Shown in pieces: positions 46,201 through 57,816 of a DNA stretch of 64,000 bases. Numbering within the stretch: the stretch's first letter is position 1; every line of letters starts with the position of its first letter. The notes beneath the pieces are model-generated. The model searched no databases, was not told where the DNA came from, and saw only the letters and a program-made list of their open reading frames with translations. This DNA is from Biscogniauxia marginata. Taxonomy: Eukaryota; Ascomycota; Sordariomycetes; Xylariales; Xylariaceae. A program made the position numbers and the translations under genes. The stretch lies in assembly GCA_022695795.1 (NCBI GenBank), contig MU404148.1, positions 62,001-126,000 on the forward strand. The letters are read 5' to 3'.

Positions 46201-49200
46201 CTCAAAGGATAACGCCCTGGGGAGCGCTAGCACTATATATGTCCATACTCCTTGCCCCATCCAGACCTAAGCCCCGAGACTTGAAGAAAATTTCATGGCG
46301 TTTGCAGGAGAATCTGGGCTTTGGGTGGTGAAATGGCGAAAGACAAGATAGGCGTGCATGAATACCGCGTGATAAAAAATTATAGAAGAGCATAGGAGCG
46401 CTGTACCTCCATTCCATTGGTATGTCATGCACCTTAGAGGAATACATGTCTAGAAAATGGAGTCTATTGGACGAAACAGACAAACGAACAAACGAACGAA
46501 TAGCACCGGACATGGAAATTCACGGCACGGGCGTTTGAGGATGGCGACGGTATATCAGTGTAAAAGTGTCTAATTGGCATGTATGATTATAAGGGGGCTT
46601 GACTGGGGTCTGGCTGGTTGGGTTATATTGGTTGGCTCTTGCGCGCGCGCGCGTGCCTTTCGGGTGACCTTGGGACATTGAGTATAGAGACTGGTCCATT
46701 TTGTTTGGGGCTTTAGTTTACGCTCATTCTGCGTGGCAAAAGGTCAAAAGAAAGATGCAATATATAGACCACATGAATGTGCTGGAGAGCAAGCGCCAAA
46801 CTAGGTAGCCCTAAGAGAGCGAACACCACATTATCCCATTGCGATTCGATCACCGTAAATGGCGACTCCCTCGCCGTCCAGCGAGAAAATATGGGCGCGA
46901 ATAGACAGATAAGATAGAACGAAACGAGACGATTAAGGAATAATGAGAACTATCTCTCGAGTATCGTACTTGTACGTTGATTTGCACGCCCTTCTTTGGC
47001 TTGACAAAAAAAAAAGGAGGCCAGCGGATATGTCTCGGGGGGAGAAGGGGGGGGGAGGGAATTCAGTGAAGTAACTTGAACGAGAGCAAATCTTCATCTG
47101 CTAAGTCAGATGAGAATCAACCTAATAATAACTATGCTTGATAACAAATTCAAAGAATTAAACGGGTGTCTGAAGACTGCAAGAAAAAAATTTTTCTATA
47201 CGCGTCGAATCTCCTCGAAAGGGAAACCGAAAAAAAAAAACCATTGCAAATACTTTAGGTACCTACCAAAGACAACTATAGAGTTACACTTCCCCCTTTA
47301 CCTGCTTGTCATTGCTAGACACGAGTTTGTTAACTAACTCCTTACTTCAGCTTAGTGCTGTTACGATGAGGTAGGTAGGTAGTGTTTTCGTATAGGGGGA
47401 GGGGGTGTGGTTCGCTTTTTTTCTCACTCCTTTTGTGTGTGTACGTATGTGCTGCTAGACAAATCAAATCAATACGCGAGAGAAAGAGAAATGTAAGAAG
47501 AAGAAAAAAAGGAGAGAGAGAGAGGGCGCGCGGAGATCTGAAATCCAAAATTTGTTTTATGTAGTTACATACATAACATGCCTCTACATACCTTACACGT
47601 GCGTGGTGTAATGTTGTATCTATCTATCTATATATATACATACACATGGATACCGTATGGTAAAATCATCAGTAGCATTGTCATCAACGTAGATATGCAC
47701 GTTGACGTCGAGGTGATATTAAAGGAGAGAGCGCCGCGGGGGTAGGGACGTTTCGTTTCGAAACTACCACCGTCAACCCCCAAACCCCCAACCCCCGGCC
47801 GGGCCGTTATATAAGGTCCTGCCGAAAAGGATGATGGGCCGTGACCCGTCTGTCATCATTATCACCTTTACCGGGGCCATCACCATCACCGTCACCGTCA
47901 CCGCGGCCGTGGCTGAGGCCGTGGCCGCTTTACAGAAGGCCCTCCTCCCCCTCCCCCTCGGAGTAAGGCCTTTTTTGGTTACTTACCAAAGTCGGTAATG
48001 CTGTCGTCCTTTTTCGTTGTTTCGCCCAGTCTCTATAGGACAGGGTGATAGTGCTAATGGTGATGGTGGTACATAGATGGGATGATGATCGACGAGGCGG
48101 GTAAGGCAAGTATATAAGTCAGTTTATAAATTTGGTGTTTTGTTTCTGTCGTATGAACTAAATTAGGGGCTATATGTGTTTATTTTACTGTTTAGGTCCC
48201 CTTGGAATGAAAATGTATCAAAACAAAAAGGGCGAGGGAGAAGTAGGTTTGCAAAAGCGCCCAATAATGACTCGTCAACTCACCGAAATCAAATAAAAAA
48301 AGAAAAGGGAGAGGGAAAAGAGGGTAGCCAAGCGAATGTATGACAATAGTGTCGGCCGGCTGAAACGCAAAGAGAGACCTGGGGAGCATTGGGGGCCCTT
48401 TGGACAGCTCATTCTGCATGGCCACGGCATTGGAAGATACTACGACGTTGAGCCGTCAACCTAGTCGAATCGATACAAACCGTCTTGAACGCGATCAAGC
48501 TGTGAAGTCGGCCTTCCGTTTCAAGTCACATCAAACTTTGGACCCCCATGTATGTATAAACACCTCTGTAGATCATATCTGTAAGGGGGTTAATGAGAGA
48601 GAGGGGGGGAAAATACCTGGGCACGCGTGCTCTGTCGCGCAGGAGCAAGCGCAAGGCGGAGTGATCCTCTGCAGGATCGTCACAGCTACTAAGGCCCATA
48701 TATGTCTTGGACATATAGTGTCCCTCTTTCGCTCTGGGCGGGGGACGAAAGGTCTCCTCCTCAAGGTCGCCGTCATCCAAAAGCTACTTGAGAAGTTACG
48801 CCTAGTGCCGGACTTAAGACGGCGGTGGTTGAGATCTGCACTCGGCGCGTCCGTCGTACACGTCAGTGCAAATAAGGTCGCTCGCCGGCCAGAAGGCATT
48901 CTTCTCATACATAATATTATAAAGCACCACCCCTGGCATTAGCAGTCAGGTATGGCAAACGCGGCTAGCAGTCGAACAGGAGAGACTCGAGCTTCTCCCG
49001 TATTCTCCGTCGGGCTAAAGTAAAATCGAATCGTAGAGCAGAATGCGGTGAAAATTGAAATCAAGCCTCTCACGAGGAGGGTGGCGCCCTAGTCTAGGGC
49101 TGGACTAGATTTCAGCCCCTCTTTGGGGCGGTCCCGCAGTCCCAGCACCATGTTGACGGACTCTTGCTGTCGATGTAGAGCCGATTCCTCGGGTTGCTGA

Positions 49201-52165
49201 CTCAATTTGGCAAACAACCTTGTTTGGCCAGATTCCCGGTAACTTCCCCTTTCCACACCGTAGTTAGCCGGGATCTCGCGTCTTCTCTTTTGATGAAGGC
49301 AAGTGGGGGGACCCATAAGGATTACTTGCTTATAGGAGGGTCCTGATAAGATACTCCTATGTAGGAAGATAGCTGTAGGTTAGCGGGATCCGGTACTCTA
49401 GGCTGAATCAGCCCCGGTTGGTGTTCATCGACGGTGTTCCTTGTTTGATTCCGGATACGATCACGCCCGCAAGAACCCGACCCGATACTCTGGTACGCGC
49501 TAATGCATGATCACCAGAGTAAGATACAGGAGGATGAAGTGGTAGACTGTATAGTGAACCCCCTTTTTAGGGAATCATTGTTAATGAGAAGCCCAAGCGA
49601 AGTTGAATATCAAACAGTGGCTAGAATACTCGGCTTCAACCGGAGGTTTTTTTTTCCAGGCGATAGGCCTCTGATACGGCCTAACTAGCCTGGAAATCCG
49701 GTCTGTGGGAGACTGATCCAGCAGTCTGGTCCTCCTTCGGGCACTATCGAGCGGAAAGGAAAATTGCGTGCGTGCAGGTGTCAATCATATGGGGGGTCCT
49801 GGTCTGATCTTTGTCAAGCGGGGGCTGTAGCAACTGGTCTGCAATATGCAGGCCAGGGGTAGCTGGCTAGCGTTTTGACAACAAATGGACCGCTTAATAA
49901 CCCGTGTGGTGTATGATAGCCGCTCTTGCTACTGATTCGTTTCGTTTAGTAACATTAACAACTCCACATCTTACCGACACCAAAGAGGCTTGGAATGGCA
50001 AAATGTGCCCACCAGCTTGAAGGGCGTTCGTGCTCTCGGAGTATTCGAGTGTGGCTGCGTCTTATCCTTTCACGAAACGAAGGTGACATCGTGTCAGGAG
50101 ACACAAGGCAACCCCAGGATACGATGTAATATTGTCCAGTCTGGAAATTTCGATCAAAGTCCGTACCAGTCTATATATGTACCATCCTAACGACCTGGAG
50201 ACCGGCGCCCCTGCCGGAGCACGTATGTATGTAGCTGTATCCCAGAAGCAACTCCACTATATGGTTCTAGATGGCCCGCTTGTTCGGTCTTTGGTAGGAA
50301 CGCGAAGCCATTAGCGAAGGGAATGAGCTTGCTAATATAGGAGAGGTCCTCGTAAAGCCATGAGTTCCCCTTTTCAAGCCATGTCCAAGTCTCGATTATA
50401 ACGAACATATAGCTAGGCGTGTTAAACCCGAGAAAGTTGAGCTGCCGGACCAAAACAAAGACTATCATGAATCCAATGACGAGAGACGCAATAGCCATGA
50501 GCTGATGATCAGTCCAGTAGTGTACTAGCGGCGTCAGCATAATTGCAAATAAGGAGCCCATAGCTGAAGACAGTGTCCGTGACCAACAGCCGAGGCCACT
50601 TGGCCCGGCACTTTGGCGAACTTTTCGTCTCGTACATGTAAAACGGGACCCTAACTGGACGGTAGGAACCCGTTGTAGCCTCTTCCTAATTAAGCTAGGA
50701 ATAGTGAATGTTCTGCAGGCTTCCATCCCTGTCGTCACGATGGCCCGCTACGTGAATGTCTGCCGGTGACTGACCGCTATCACTACTCATAGAAGACGGA
50801 ATACATCCCGCAAGCTAATTTCCCTCGCGTCAGGTTGCATGCGCCTGCTTACTATCCTTCTTCTATATTTACCGTTCGTTATAGGCGATAGGCAGTCGAC
50901 AGTCTCCATCCTGATAGTACACTGTATCGGTATAGGAAGACTAAGCAGTCCCGGGAACATGGACCCAGGTCCATGTCTCTGGATGTATGTAATTTGAAAG
51001 GTGGGTGTGCCATTCCGTGCGACAGATCAAGCTACTCCCGAACCATTGGCTTGGGTTCTTTGACTGCTGCCGGCTGCTGTGCGCCCCCTCGGGACATTTT
51101 TGCGGCAACCAGCCTAAAACATTCAGTTCAGATTGTGCTTGGGCTCCTTCCAGAACTACCTACGAGACCATCCATCCAATTACCCAAAGTTTTAGCGAAA
51201 CTCTTCGACTTTTTGAAATCACCCTGCACTGGGCTAGGTCAAGCTGCGGCTGTGGGAGGCCAAGGTAGACAAAGCTTGCCTAAATTACCACTGTGCGGCC
51301 AAGGGGATGTGGACGTCAGCAGAGCCGGGCGGAAGGAGGAGACCGAGCTAGTATTGGTCAACGGAAATGTTACTCGGGTCGTCGCGTGTGGCCGCTCGAT
51401 CCTATTAGACCAGATACTAGGCCTTATCACCCTCCCTATATGGCCTTAGGCCAATGTGAGCTATTCCATCTAGCAAGTAACCAGGGCTGCCGTCTAGGCA
51501 AAATACAAGTAACGTAGAGGCACGATGGCCCCCCTTGGACCATAAATGTTTTCTCGTCAAACGGAGAATGCCTCCTTAAAAAGCCGAAAGCTAGGCGCAC
51601 GTCGTGACCATGTCCTTGTGAAGGGGAGTTATGCAGGAGCAAGGACGGGAGTTCCCTATGCAGAACCCTGGACTGCAGTAATGTATAAGACCTAGTCGAC
51701 GGAACAGCCGAGAAGAGCTTTGTGTTGAGGGGAGTATTCGTAGTGCCCATGATCGACGGTAATACCAACAGTGTCGTTGGGTGCAAGCCCTTGCGGTGGA
51801 TGGGCATATGCAGGCAGTGGTTGTTTCGACCAGGTCATAGCTCCACATAGGCTTAAGGCCCTTAACAACTTGATTCCTGCAGCAGGTGTGCAGTTGCCGC
51901 TAACGGACCGAAGCACACATGAAGGGGTAATTTGGGTCATTGTTTTTTGGGTTCGATCGAGGCCTAAAGGTTGAAGAACCATGTAGCCTGGCGGGATAAG
52001 CAGCAGCCCAAAAACATATAACCATCCATACGCACGAAGACCGTCCTCACCGCAGCTATCTGATAAGAAAAGAACATGAGAAAAAGGGAGAAAATCCTGC
52101 ATTGGCTTTTATTAATATAACATTGTCAAAAGTTGTCTGTTAAGAGGGAAAACACACCTTTAGAT
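46201..52165. other. Six-kilobase gene-poor region
   Basis: No gene is supported between the end of LSB6 and the methyltransferase. There is a (GC)n run at 46641–46653, A-rich tracts, a hexamer-type CACCAT/CACCGT array at about 47877–47902 and several frames of 70–180 codons without known domains. The most noteworthy is the hydrophobic minus-strand frame at 50187–50738. I found no long terminal repeats or transposase motifs. Base composition is mixed and not uniformly AT-rich. Confidence 0.5.
46641..46653. repeat. (GC)n microsatellite
   Basis: An alternating GC run of about 13 bases, able to form Z-DNA, lies downstream of LSB6. Confidence 0.8.
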
Positions 52166-53951
52166 ATGGACGAGTATATATCCCCGAACTTGTCTATATC
52201 GTTGGACTACTAACAAGCCGTAGCCAAGCGGAAACCGAAGAGCTCAACGAGGAGGTCCAAGAGACGTTCATCCATCACAACAGAACTTACCAGCGATATT
52301 CTATCAACAACAGCACGTACTTTGTGCCGGTAGATGAGGTGCGTAGCCGCCCCTTTTCAATTCGAAATATTGAGGTTGTGTTGACCCGCCTTCCCTAGGA
52401 CGAGACTATTCGTTTGCGAATTCAACACGAAGTCTTATCTATGATGTTCGATAGGAGGTTGATATTCCCGCCCATAAGTTCATTGAAACGAATACTGGAC
52501 TGCGGATTTGGAACAGGATCGGTTAGATATTTTCAAAGTTGCTGATTACCCCTTTTGTCCCACTCCTTGAAGCCATGACTTCTCAGGCAGGCGACGCTCA
52601 TACCAAAACCTATAGACTCGATAATCTCGATGTTGTCTGCTAATAAGATAAACACTGACACGTGCATTGTAGTGGGCCTTCCAAGTGGCGTGGGAGAATC
52701 CTCGGTGCGAGGCACGTAATGCTTGATTTCCTCGTCAGTCGGGAGGTTTTTACTTTTCGACAATGTTCACGTAGCATTGTCCCCCTATGCATTCTGGATA
52801 GTGCATTACGCGTCGCACGACCTGATCGGGCAGGAATTCGACCAGCATACACCACGCGGGCCTTGAGCAAGGTCCCAGACGAGGCGACTAACGATCCGAA
52901 CGGAGAACTCGCATCACCTGTATCTTGTTGCCTTGCTAACATGTCAATGACCAGGTTCGCGGTATCGACGTAAGCCCCCATCACCATAACCCCGACGAGA
53001 GCGTTGAAAACCTGTACCTCGATGTCGATGACCTGAATATGCCGTGAGAACCCGTGTGCGTTAATAACAGGGGGAAGAGCCTAACATCGTCCCTTCTTAG
53101 GCTTCCATTCCGGTCCAACCACTTCGACCTGATTAATAGTAGACTAGTCGCCGGAGGCATTAATGATAACCGCTGGAGTGGATATTTGCGCGATATTTTT
53201 CGGTGTTTACGCGGCGGCGGGTGGTGTCAGATGGTTGAGATTGACTTCAATGCCCAATCTGACAATGGCACTCTAACAGATGGTATGTGGTGCGGAGTAC
53301 ATAGCCTCGCAGCAGCACGTTGCTTATAAGTGCTACAAGGCTCCGCGCTCCGTCAGTGGTCACAGACGTATCTTCACGCGATGGAGCAGTGCAAAAACCC
53401 GCGAGCACCACGTCGTCTAGGTGGATGGCTAAGAAGCGCCGGGTTCACCGATGTTGACGAACGAATGATCCCATTACCCATGTGTGGATGGTCAGATAGT
53501 ATGGACATCCCCTTGTTGTTGTCGAGGCCAGTTCTAACGATTATGGATGTAGATCAGAGGGACTTTGATATAGGCGCCGCGAATCAAGAAAATGTCCGGT
53601 TATTACTCTCCTCCATTGCACTGTATCCGTTTACACACTACCTTGGGTACGTGCTACAGTCCGGGCCTTTTTGACGAGTCGGCATGGCTGACGTTATACA
53701 GCATGTCGATTACAGAGTTTCATATCTTGGTTGCCCAAGCAAGATTGGAGGCTAGCAACGCCGCGCTGAAGGTGAAGTCCTCAAATTTAAGGGACGTGAA
53801 ATATGACTAACTTGGCATCGCGATTGTTTCTCAGCCATACTTTCCACTGTAAGTCGACGCATATCTGCCGTCTACGAGACATCTCATGTCAAAAACTCTG
53901 ACACCCCGGATTACAAGGTACGTATGTGTCGGCAAGAAGCCGAGGCGTTGA
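52166..53951 (+). CDS. SAM-dependent methyltransferase, LaeA/UMTA-like
   Basis: Assembled by eye from eleven exons: 52166–52173, 52224–52338, 52399–52521, 52673–52711, 52955–53043, 53101–53282, 53340–53498, 53553–53646, 53702–53771, 53835–53848 and 53918–53951. All phases agree and the product is 308 residues. SAM motif I is LDCGFGTGSWA (near 74) and the acidic motif is GIDVSPHH. NHFDLINSRLVAGGI, GGWCQMVEI and FNAQSDNGTLTD follow, and the end is YFPLYVCVGKKP. This matches the fungal UMTA-type methyltransferases common in secondary-metabolite clusters. The intron 52712–52954 is odd: 243 nt, GC donor (GAG|GCACGT), and an ordinary TGCTAAC/ACCAG end. Exons 1 and 10 are only 8 and 14 nt. No cluster partner is nearby. 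It could be functional or recently decayed at the GC donor. Confidence 0.78.
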
Positions 53952-56212
53952 TAGGAACTAGCCTAGAGGCTCGTAATGACTCGAGAGGATATGCGTGTGC
54001 TTCAATCGAGGGGACAGAAGGTCCCTCCAAGTGGGTGCTTTAGCCTGTCATATTAGCATCTCGTCGTCAATGTTTTCTCTCGGCATCGTTTCGCGTGATG
54101 GCTGTTAGGATAGAAAAACGTAGGCGTCTAAGTGTTCTTCCCCCCTTGCATATTTTCGTGTAGGTAGTGGCAGGCTCCCCATACGTGAGCAGCAGCAGCA
54201 GCAGGCAGCGTGTCGTTCCCTTGCATTGTGGTTTTTGTTTCTGCACTGTTCGGACGGCGATGTAGAAGAGAGCGAAGATTGGGGAGATGAAGTTGGGAAA
54301 GAGGAAAATGGGAAGGGCGAAAGACGGAAGGCGGATAGCGGATGACTTGGGCAGGCACGAGGTCGGCTTAAGGTTTGCAGTCCCCAAGGGAGGTAACGAA
54401 TCAATGGTGCTTGTTCCTTCGCTACAACCTCGCGCTTAGGGACCTGAACCGTCCCGTTGGGTCGGGGATTTTAACCTTACCTTCGCTGTGTGCATCGTGT
54501 GGTACTTCTCCTCAACGTGGGATACCACACCTTTACTATGATATATTATGCACCTGGACGATATGTCAAGCACCAAATCCCACGGCTCGTATATGTGTAT
54601 CTACGGTACACGCCTCTTTGTCTACCTTGGTACATGGATGAGATGATGATCTGACCTGATCTCCTTTGATACAATGTACTGTCAAGGCCCTTGCGGGCGG
54701 ATCGAGGTGTTGGTGGGCCCCCCTCCAATGCCGACGACTGTTGCCACCAACACCGCATCTCAAGCAGTCGGCTAGATGCTGCGATACTAACCGAGAAGAC
54801 GGGAAGAAAGAAAACCCCCTCCATAAATAAGCTTTGTCCCCTATGTACGCGCTCACAGCACATACAGATAGATCTATGTAGATCGAATCTCTTCGGAGCT
54901 GACTAGGCAACAAGTTATCTTCGTCTGTGACACTTGTCTATCCTGGAGACAGCACCGGCGGACCGGCACCATCTCTGGTTTTCAAGATTATTCCTTCGAC
55001 GCAGTGTGATTATGTGTGACTGTGTAACCCGACTGCTGCCAAGGATCTGATCTAACTGATGCTGGGTAGCCCAGGACCAGTGGACCCTGTCGCGGGATGT
55101 AGGTTTACATCCCGATCCATGCTGTGACATGTCCAATCTCGCTGATCTGGTTCATCAGGTGACGAGAAATCATCTCCACGACTGTACATACGGTTCTCTA
55201 AGCTCCTTTGAGACCATCTAGGAAGTTGAGGAGCCGGGTTCAGTGCCCGACGGCCACATGGCAGCCTAAGCGCTGATCACCGAAGCAATTTCTGCAGCTG
55301 TCAATAGGTCCCTGGAGCCGGGAATCTTGCCTGCTATAACGCAAGAACACAGGTTCCAACATGGCTGTAGGCAAGGTAGTCTGGGATATTATCTTGGTGA
55401 TGAACATTTGCCCTTCACACGATGAAGTGAATATTAATATTTGGTGATGTGTAGTGATAACCCTAGTCTCTGCATATGCTATTTTGTGCATAACCATCCA
55501 TAACTGCATCTTGATTTAGGCTTTTGCAAGGGTTGAATATGCATAAATCTATTTCTTATGACGAAATCTATACATACCAGACCTCGGTAGATACGATATT
55601 ACCACGCACGGTCCATGTGTCAAGTGCCGATGCTGGCTGAATGTATAGAAAACTTGTGAATGCAGTTTTGTGTGAATTATATAAACCGTAGGTAGAGACA
55701 AGATCTCGACCATAGCACAACTACCTTGCTACCGTACCTAGGTATCTACATAGTACATCGTACAAACTTATAATTGGCAAACCCACTCTGTTCAGAAAAC
55801 TTGTTTCGAACCCCAGCTATTTCAAATGATAGGTACGATAAGGATATTTAAAGGGGGGAGGGTGAGTACATGCCTACATGATGTACCTATGTACCTACCT
55901 AGGTACTAGATAGGGTGGGGGCCATAAAGCTTAAAAGCTACCCTACGGCAATCTGCATTCTATTGGCCAATTGGAGCTCGTTCACAAATTTCCTCACAAC
56001 GGCCGACCTGCCAGGGTCCAAAAAATACATCCAACAGAAGAAACTGGCCTCGGTATCGATCCTCTCTAGCTCGACTTGTGTTTTACGGCACGGCCAAAGG
56101 CCCGACGATAACCATATACTACCTACTCGTTGGCCTAATAAAAAAAATTTAAAGAATTAAAAATTTCGACTTTCAAGCTACTCAGGACATCATCATCACC
56201 ACCAAACCGATC
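53952..56212. other. Gene-poor spacer before AIM41
   Basis: About 2.3 kb with no supported gene. CCTAGGTA words recur near 55736 and 55893, and the last 300 bases are AT-rich promoter-like sequence. Confidence 0.5.
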
Positions 56213-56875
56213 ATGGCCGCCCTCCGACCGTCCATCCCCCTCCCCCTCCTCACCCGCCTCGCCACCCGCACACCAACCCACCACCCTCCGCACCTCGCCT
56301 TCGCCCTCGCCCAGTCCTCCGTCCGGTCCCCCACTCGGTTCCCCGCCCAGTATCTCTTCCACTACTCCACCGAAACCACCGCCGCCGCCACCACTACCCC
56401 GCCGCCGCCGCCGCTCCTGCAAAAGCTCAAGACCGACCTGAAGACGGCGATGCGCGCCAAAGACGCGCCGCGCCTGACGGTGCTCCGCTCAATCCTCTCG
56501 GCGGCGCTCAACGCGTCCAAGACGGCGAGCCCCGTGTCGACGGACGCGCAGGTGGTCGGGCTGCTGCGGCGCGCGCGGCGGGCCACGGAGGAGGCGCGGG
56601 CCGAGGCCGAGGCGGCGGGGCGCGCGGACCTGGTCGAGCGCGAGGAGGCGCAGGTGCGCGTGCTGGACGAGTACGTGGCCGGCAGCGGGGTCGAGGAGCT
56701 CGGTGCCGGGGAGCTGCGGGCGCTCGTCGCGGGCGCCGTCGACGAGGCCGGCGGCAAGGCCAAGGCCAAGATGGGCGACGTCATGAAGGCGCTGCTCGCG
56801 CCGGGCGGGCCCCTCGCGGGCAAGGACGTGGAGAAGGGGGAGCTGGCCAAGACCGTGAAGGAGGTTATCGGTTGA
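56213..56875 (+). CDS. AIM41: AIM41-like mitochondrial YqeY-domain protein
   Basis: Single exon of 220 residues with ATG at 56213 (ccgatcATGG). The first 60 residues are Arg/Pro/Ser/Thr-rich with few acids, as in a mitochondrial presequence. A proline run (PPPPP) precedes the Aim41/YqeY domain. That domain begins LLQKLKTDLKTAMRAKD, continues RLTVLRSILSAALNAS and ends with the helical region GKAKAKMGDVMKALL typical of GatB/YqeY-like proteins. The yeast homologue affects mitochondrial inheritance, but its biochemical role is not established; bacterial YqeY relatives resemble the tRNA-binding tail of amidotransferases. The gene is extremely GC-rich compared with its AT-rich flanks, with long Ala/Arg/Glu helices. 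Downstream is a C tract of about 16 bases. The family call is good. Confidence 0.85.
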   Translation: MAALRPSIPLPLLTRLATRTPTHHPPHLAFALAQSSVRSPTRFPAQYLFHYSTETTAAATTTPPPPPLLQKLKTDLKTAMRAKDAPRLTVLRSILSAALNASKTASPVSTDAQVVGLLRRARRATEEARAEAEAAGRADLVEREEAQVRVLDEYVAGSGVEELGAGELRALVAGAVDEAGGKAKAKMGDVMKALLAPGGPLAGKDVEKGELAKTVKEVIG

Positions 56876-57816
56876 GGAGGTTTATCCGAGGGGGTAATAG
56901 GCATCCCCCTCTCCCCCCCCCCCCCCTTCTTCACGTTCTATATTACGAGGTTTTAAACCAAGACAATGAAAATGTATGTATTATGTATATAGATGCCACC
57001 CTGTACGATGTATGACAACGTATGAAAGCGACTGGTTAGTTTGCTGGCATGAACAGGCGTCTAAAAGAAGAAGAACCCAAAAAATTAGGTTAGGGAAGGT
57101 CGCGAAGGACCAACAATAAAATCTTCACTCCACCCACACAAACACATAAGCTTACCAAAGAAGAAAAGGGGAAGGTTTCAAGCCTGTCCCGCATGTCAAA
57201 ACACTGAGGCACGAAGGTGATGGAAACTAGCTAGATGCGTGTTTATCTGCCTACGAGTTGTGGAATAAACATTAATTGAGCAAGGCGAGCCCCTCCCCTT
57301 AGAAACTGCTTTCTTGAAAGATTCTGAGTGTACGGCCGCTTCTCTCTACTTTTGTGACCAGCGGCGAAATCGAGGGGGAAGCGGCAAGTAGTTGAGAAGA
57401 CGGAGTCTCTTAAAGAAGAGTTCGAACAAGCTATTCTCCTCCTATATAGCTTGGACGTCTCCCTTGTGTGAAATACCCAGCTCCTCCATCTATTCTTCCA
57501 CGCTAGGGCACTAACCGGGGGTGGGGGGGAGGAATTGGAAATAGATCGTCATATATACAGATACGTATCAATAGTTATATTGGCGAATTTTTGATTTTAA
57601 ATATAATCAAGGTATCACTTCATCGTCTCGTTCACAGAGTCGTTGTCTATCTTCCCCACCCAAACGCCTGCCCGCCCTACCCGGCCTTCCATGCATGGTT
57701 GCGCTAACTTGAAAGCTTCAAAAGAGGTCTTCCACATAATTCGACGAATAGACGACATCATATTACTGTCTTCGCTTTATCACGGGAGCCGCTATTGAGG
57801 GAGATGAAACATTACC
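56876..57816. other. Convergent spacer between AIM41 and SPC97
   Basis: About 940 bases with a C tract at 56912–56927 and AT-rich 3'-end-like sequence around 57540–57620. No gene is seen. Confidence 0.55.

Noticed and set aside
47800..48120. Two minus-strand frames that could be joined by a GTAAGT donor near 48000
   Set aside because: No in-frame ATG upstream, the downstream part is a hexamer repeat reading as Gly-Asp units, and the acceptor is weak.
48526..48942. Frames on both strands with plausible-looking peptides
   Set aside because: No consistent splice joins, no starts in good context and no recognisable family.
50973..51449. 158-codon plus-strand frame with cysteine- and leucine-rich parts
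   Set aside because: I considered a decayed fungal transcription-factor fragment in a neighbouring frame, but the resemblance was too weak to support.
52522..52954. Initial reading of the methyltransferase as a pseudogene with a ~430-bp insertion
   Set aside because: A 39-nt exon (WAFQVAWENPRCE) was found inside the interval, which restores the missing SAM-binding segment and an intact frame using two long introns.
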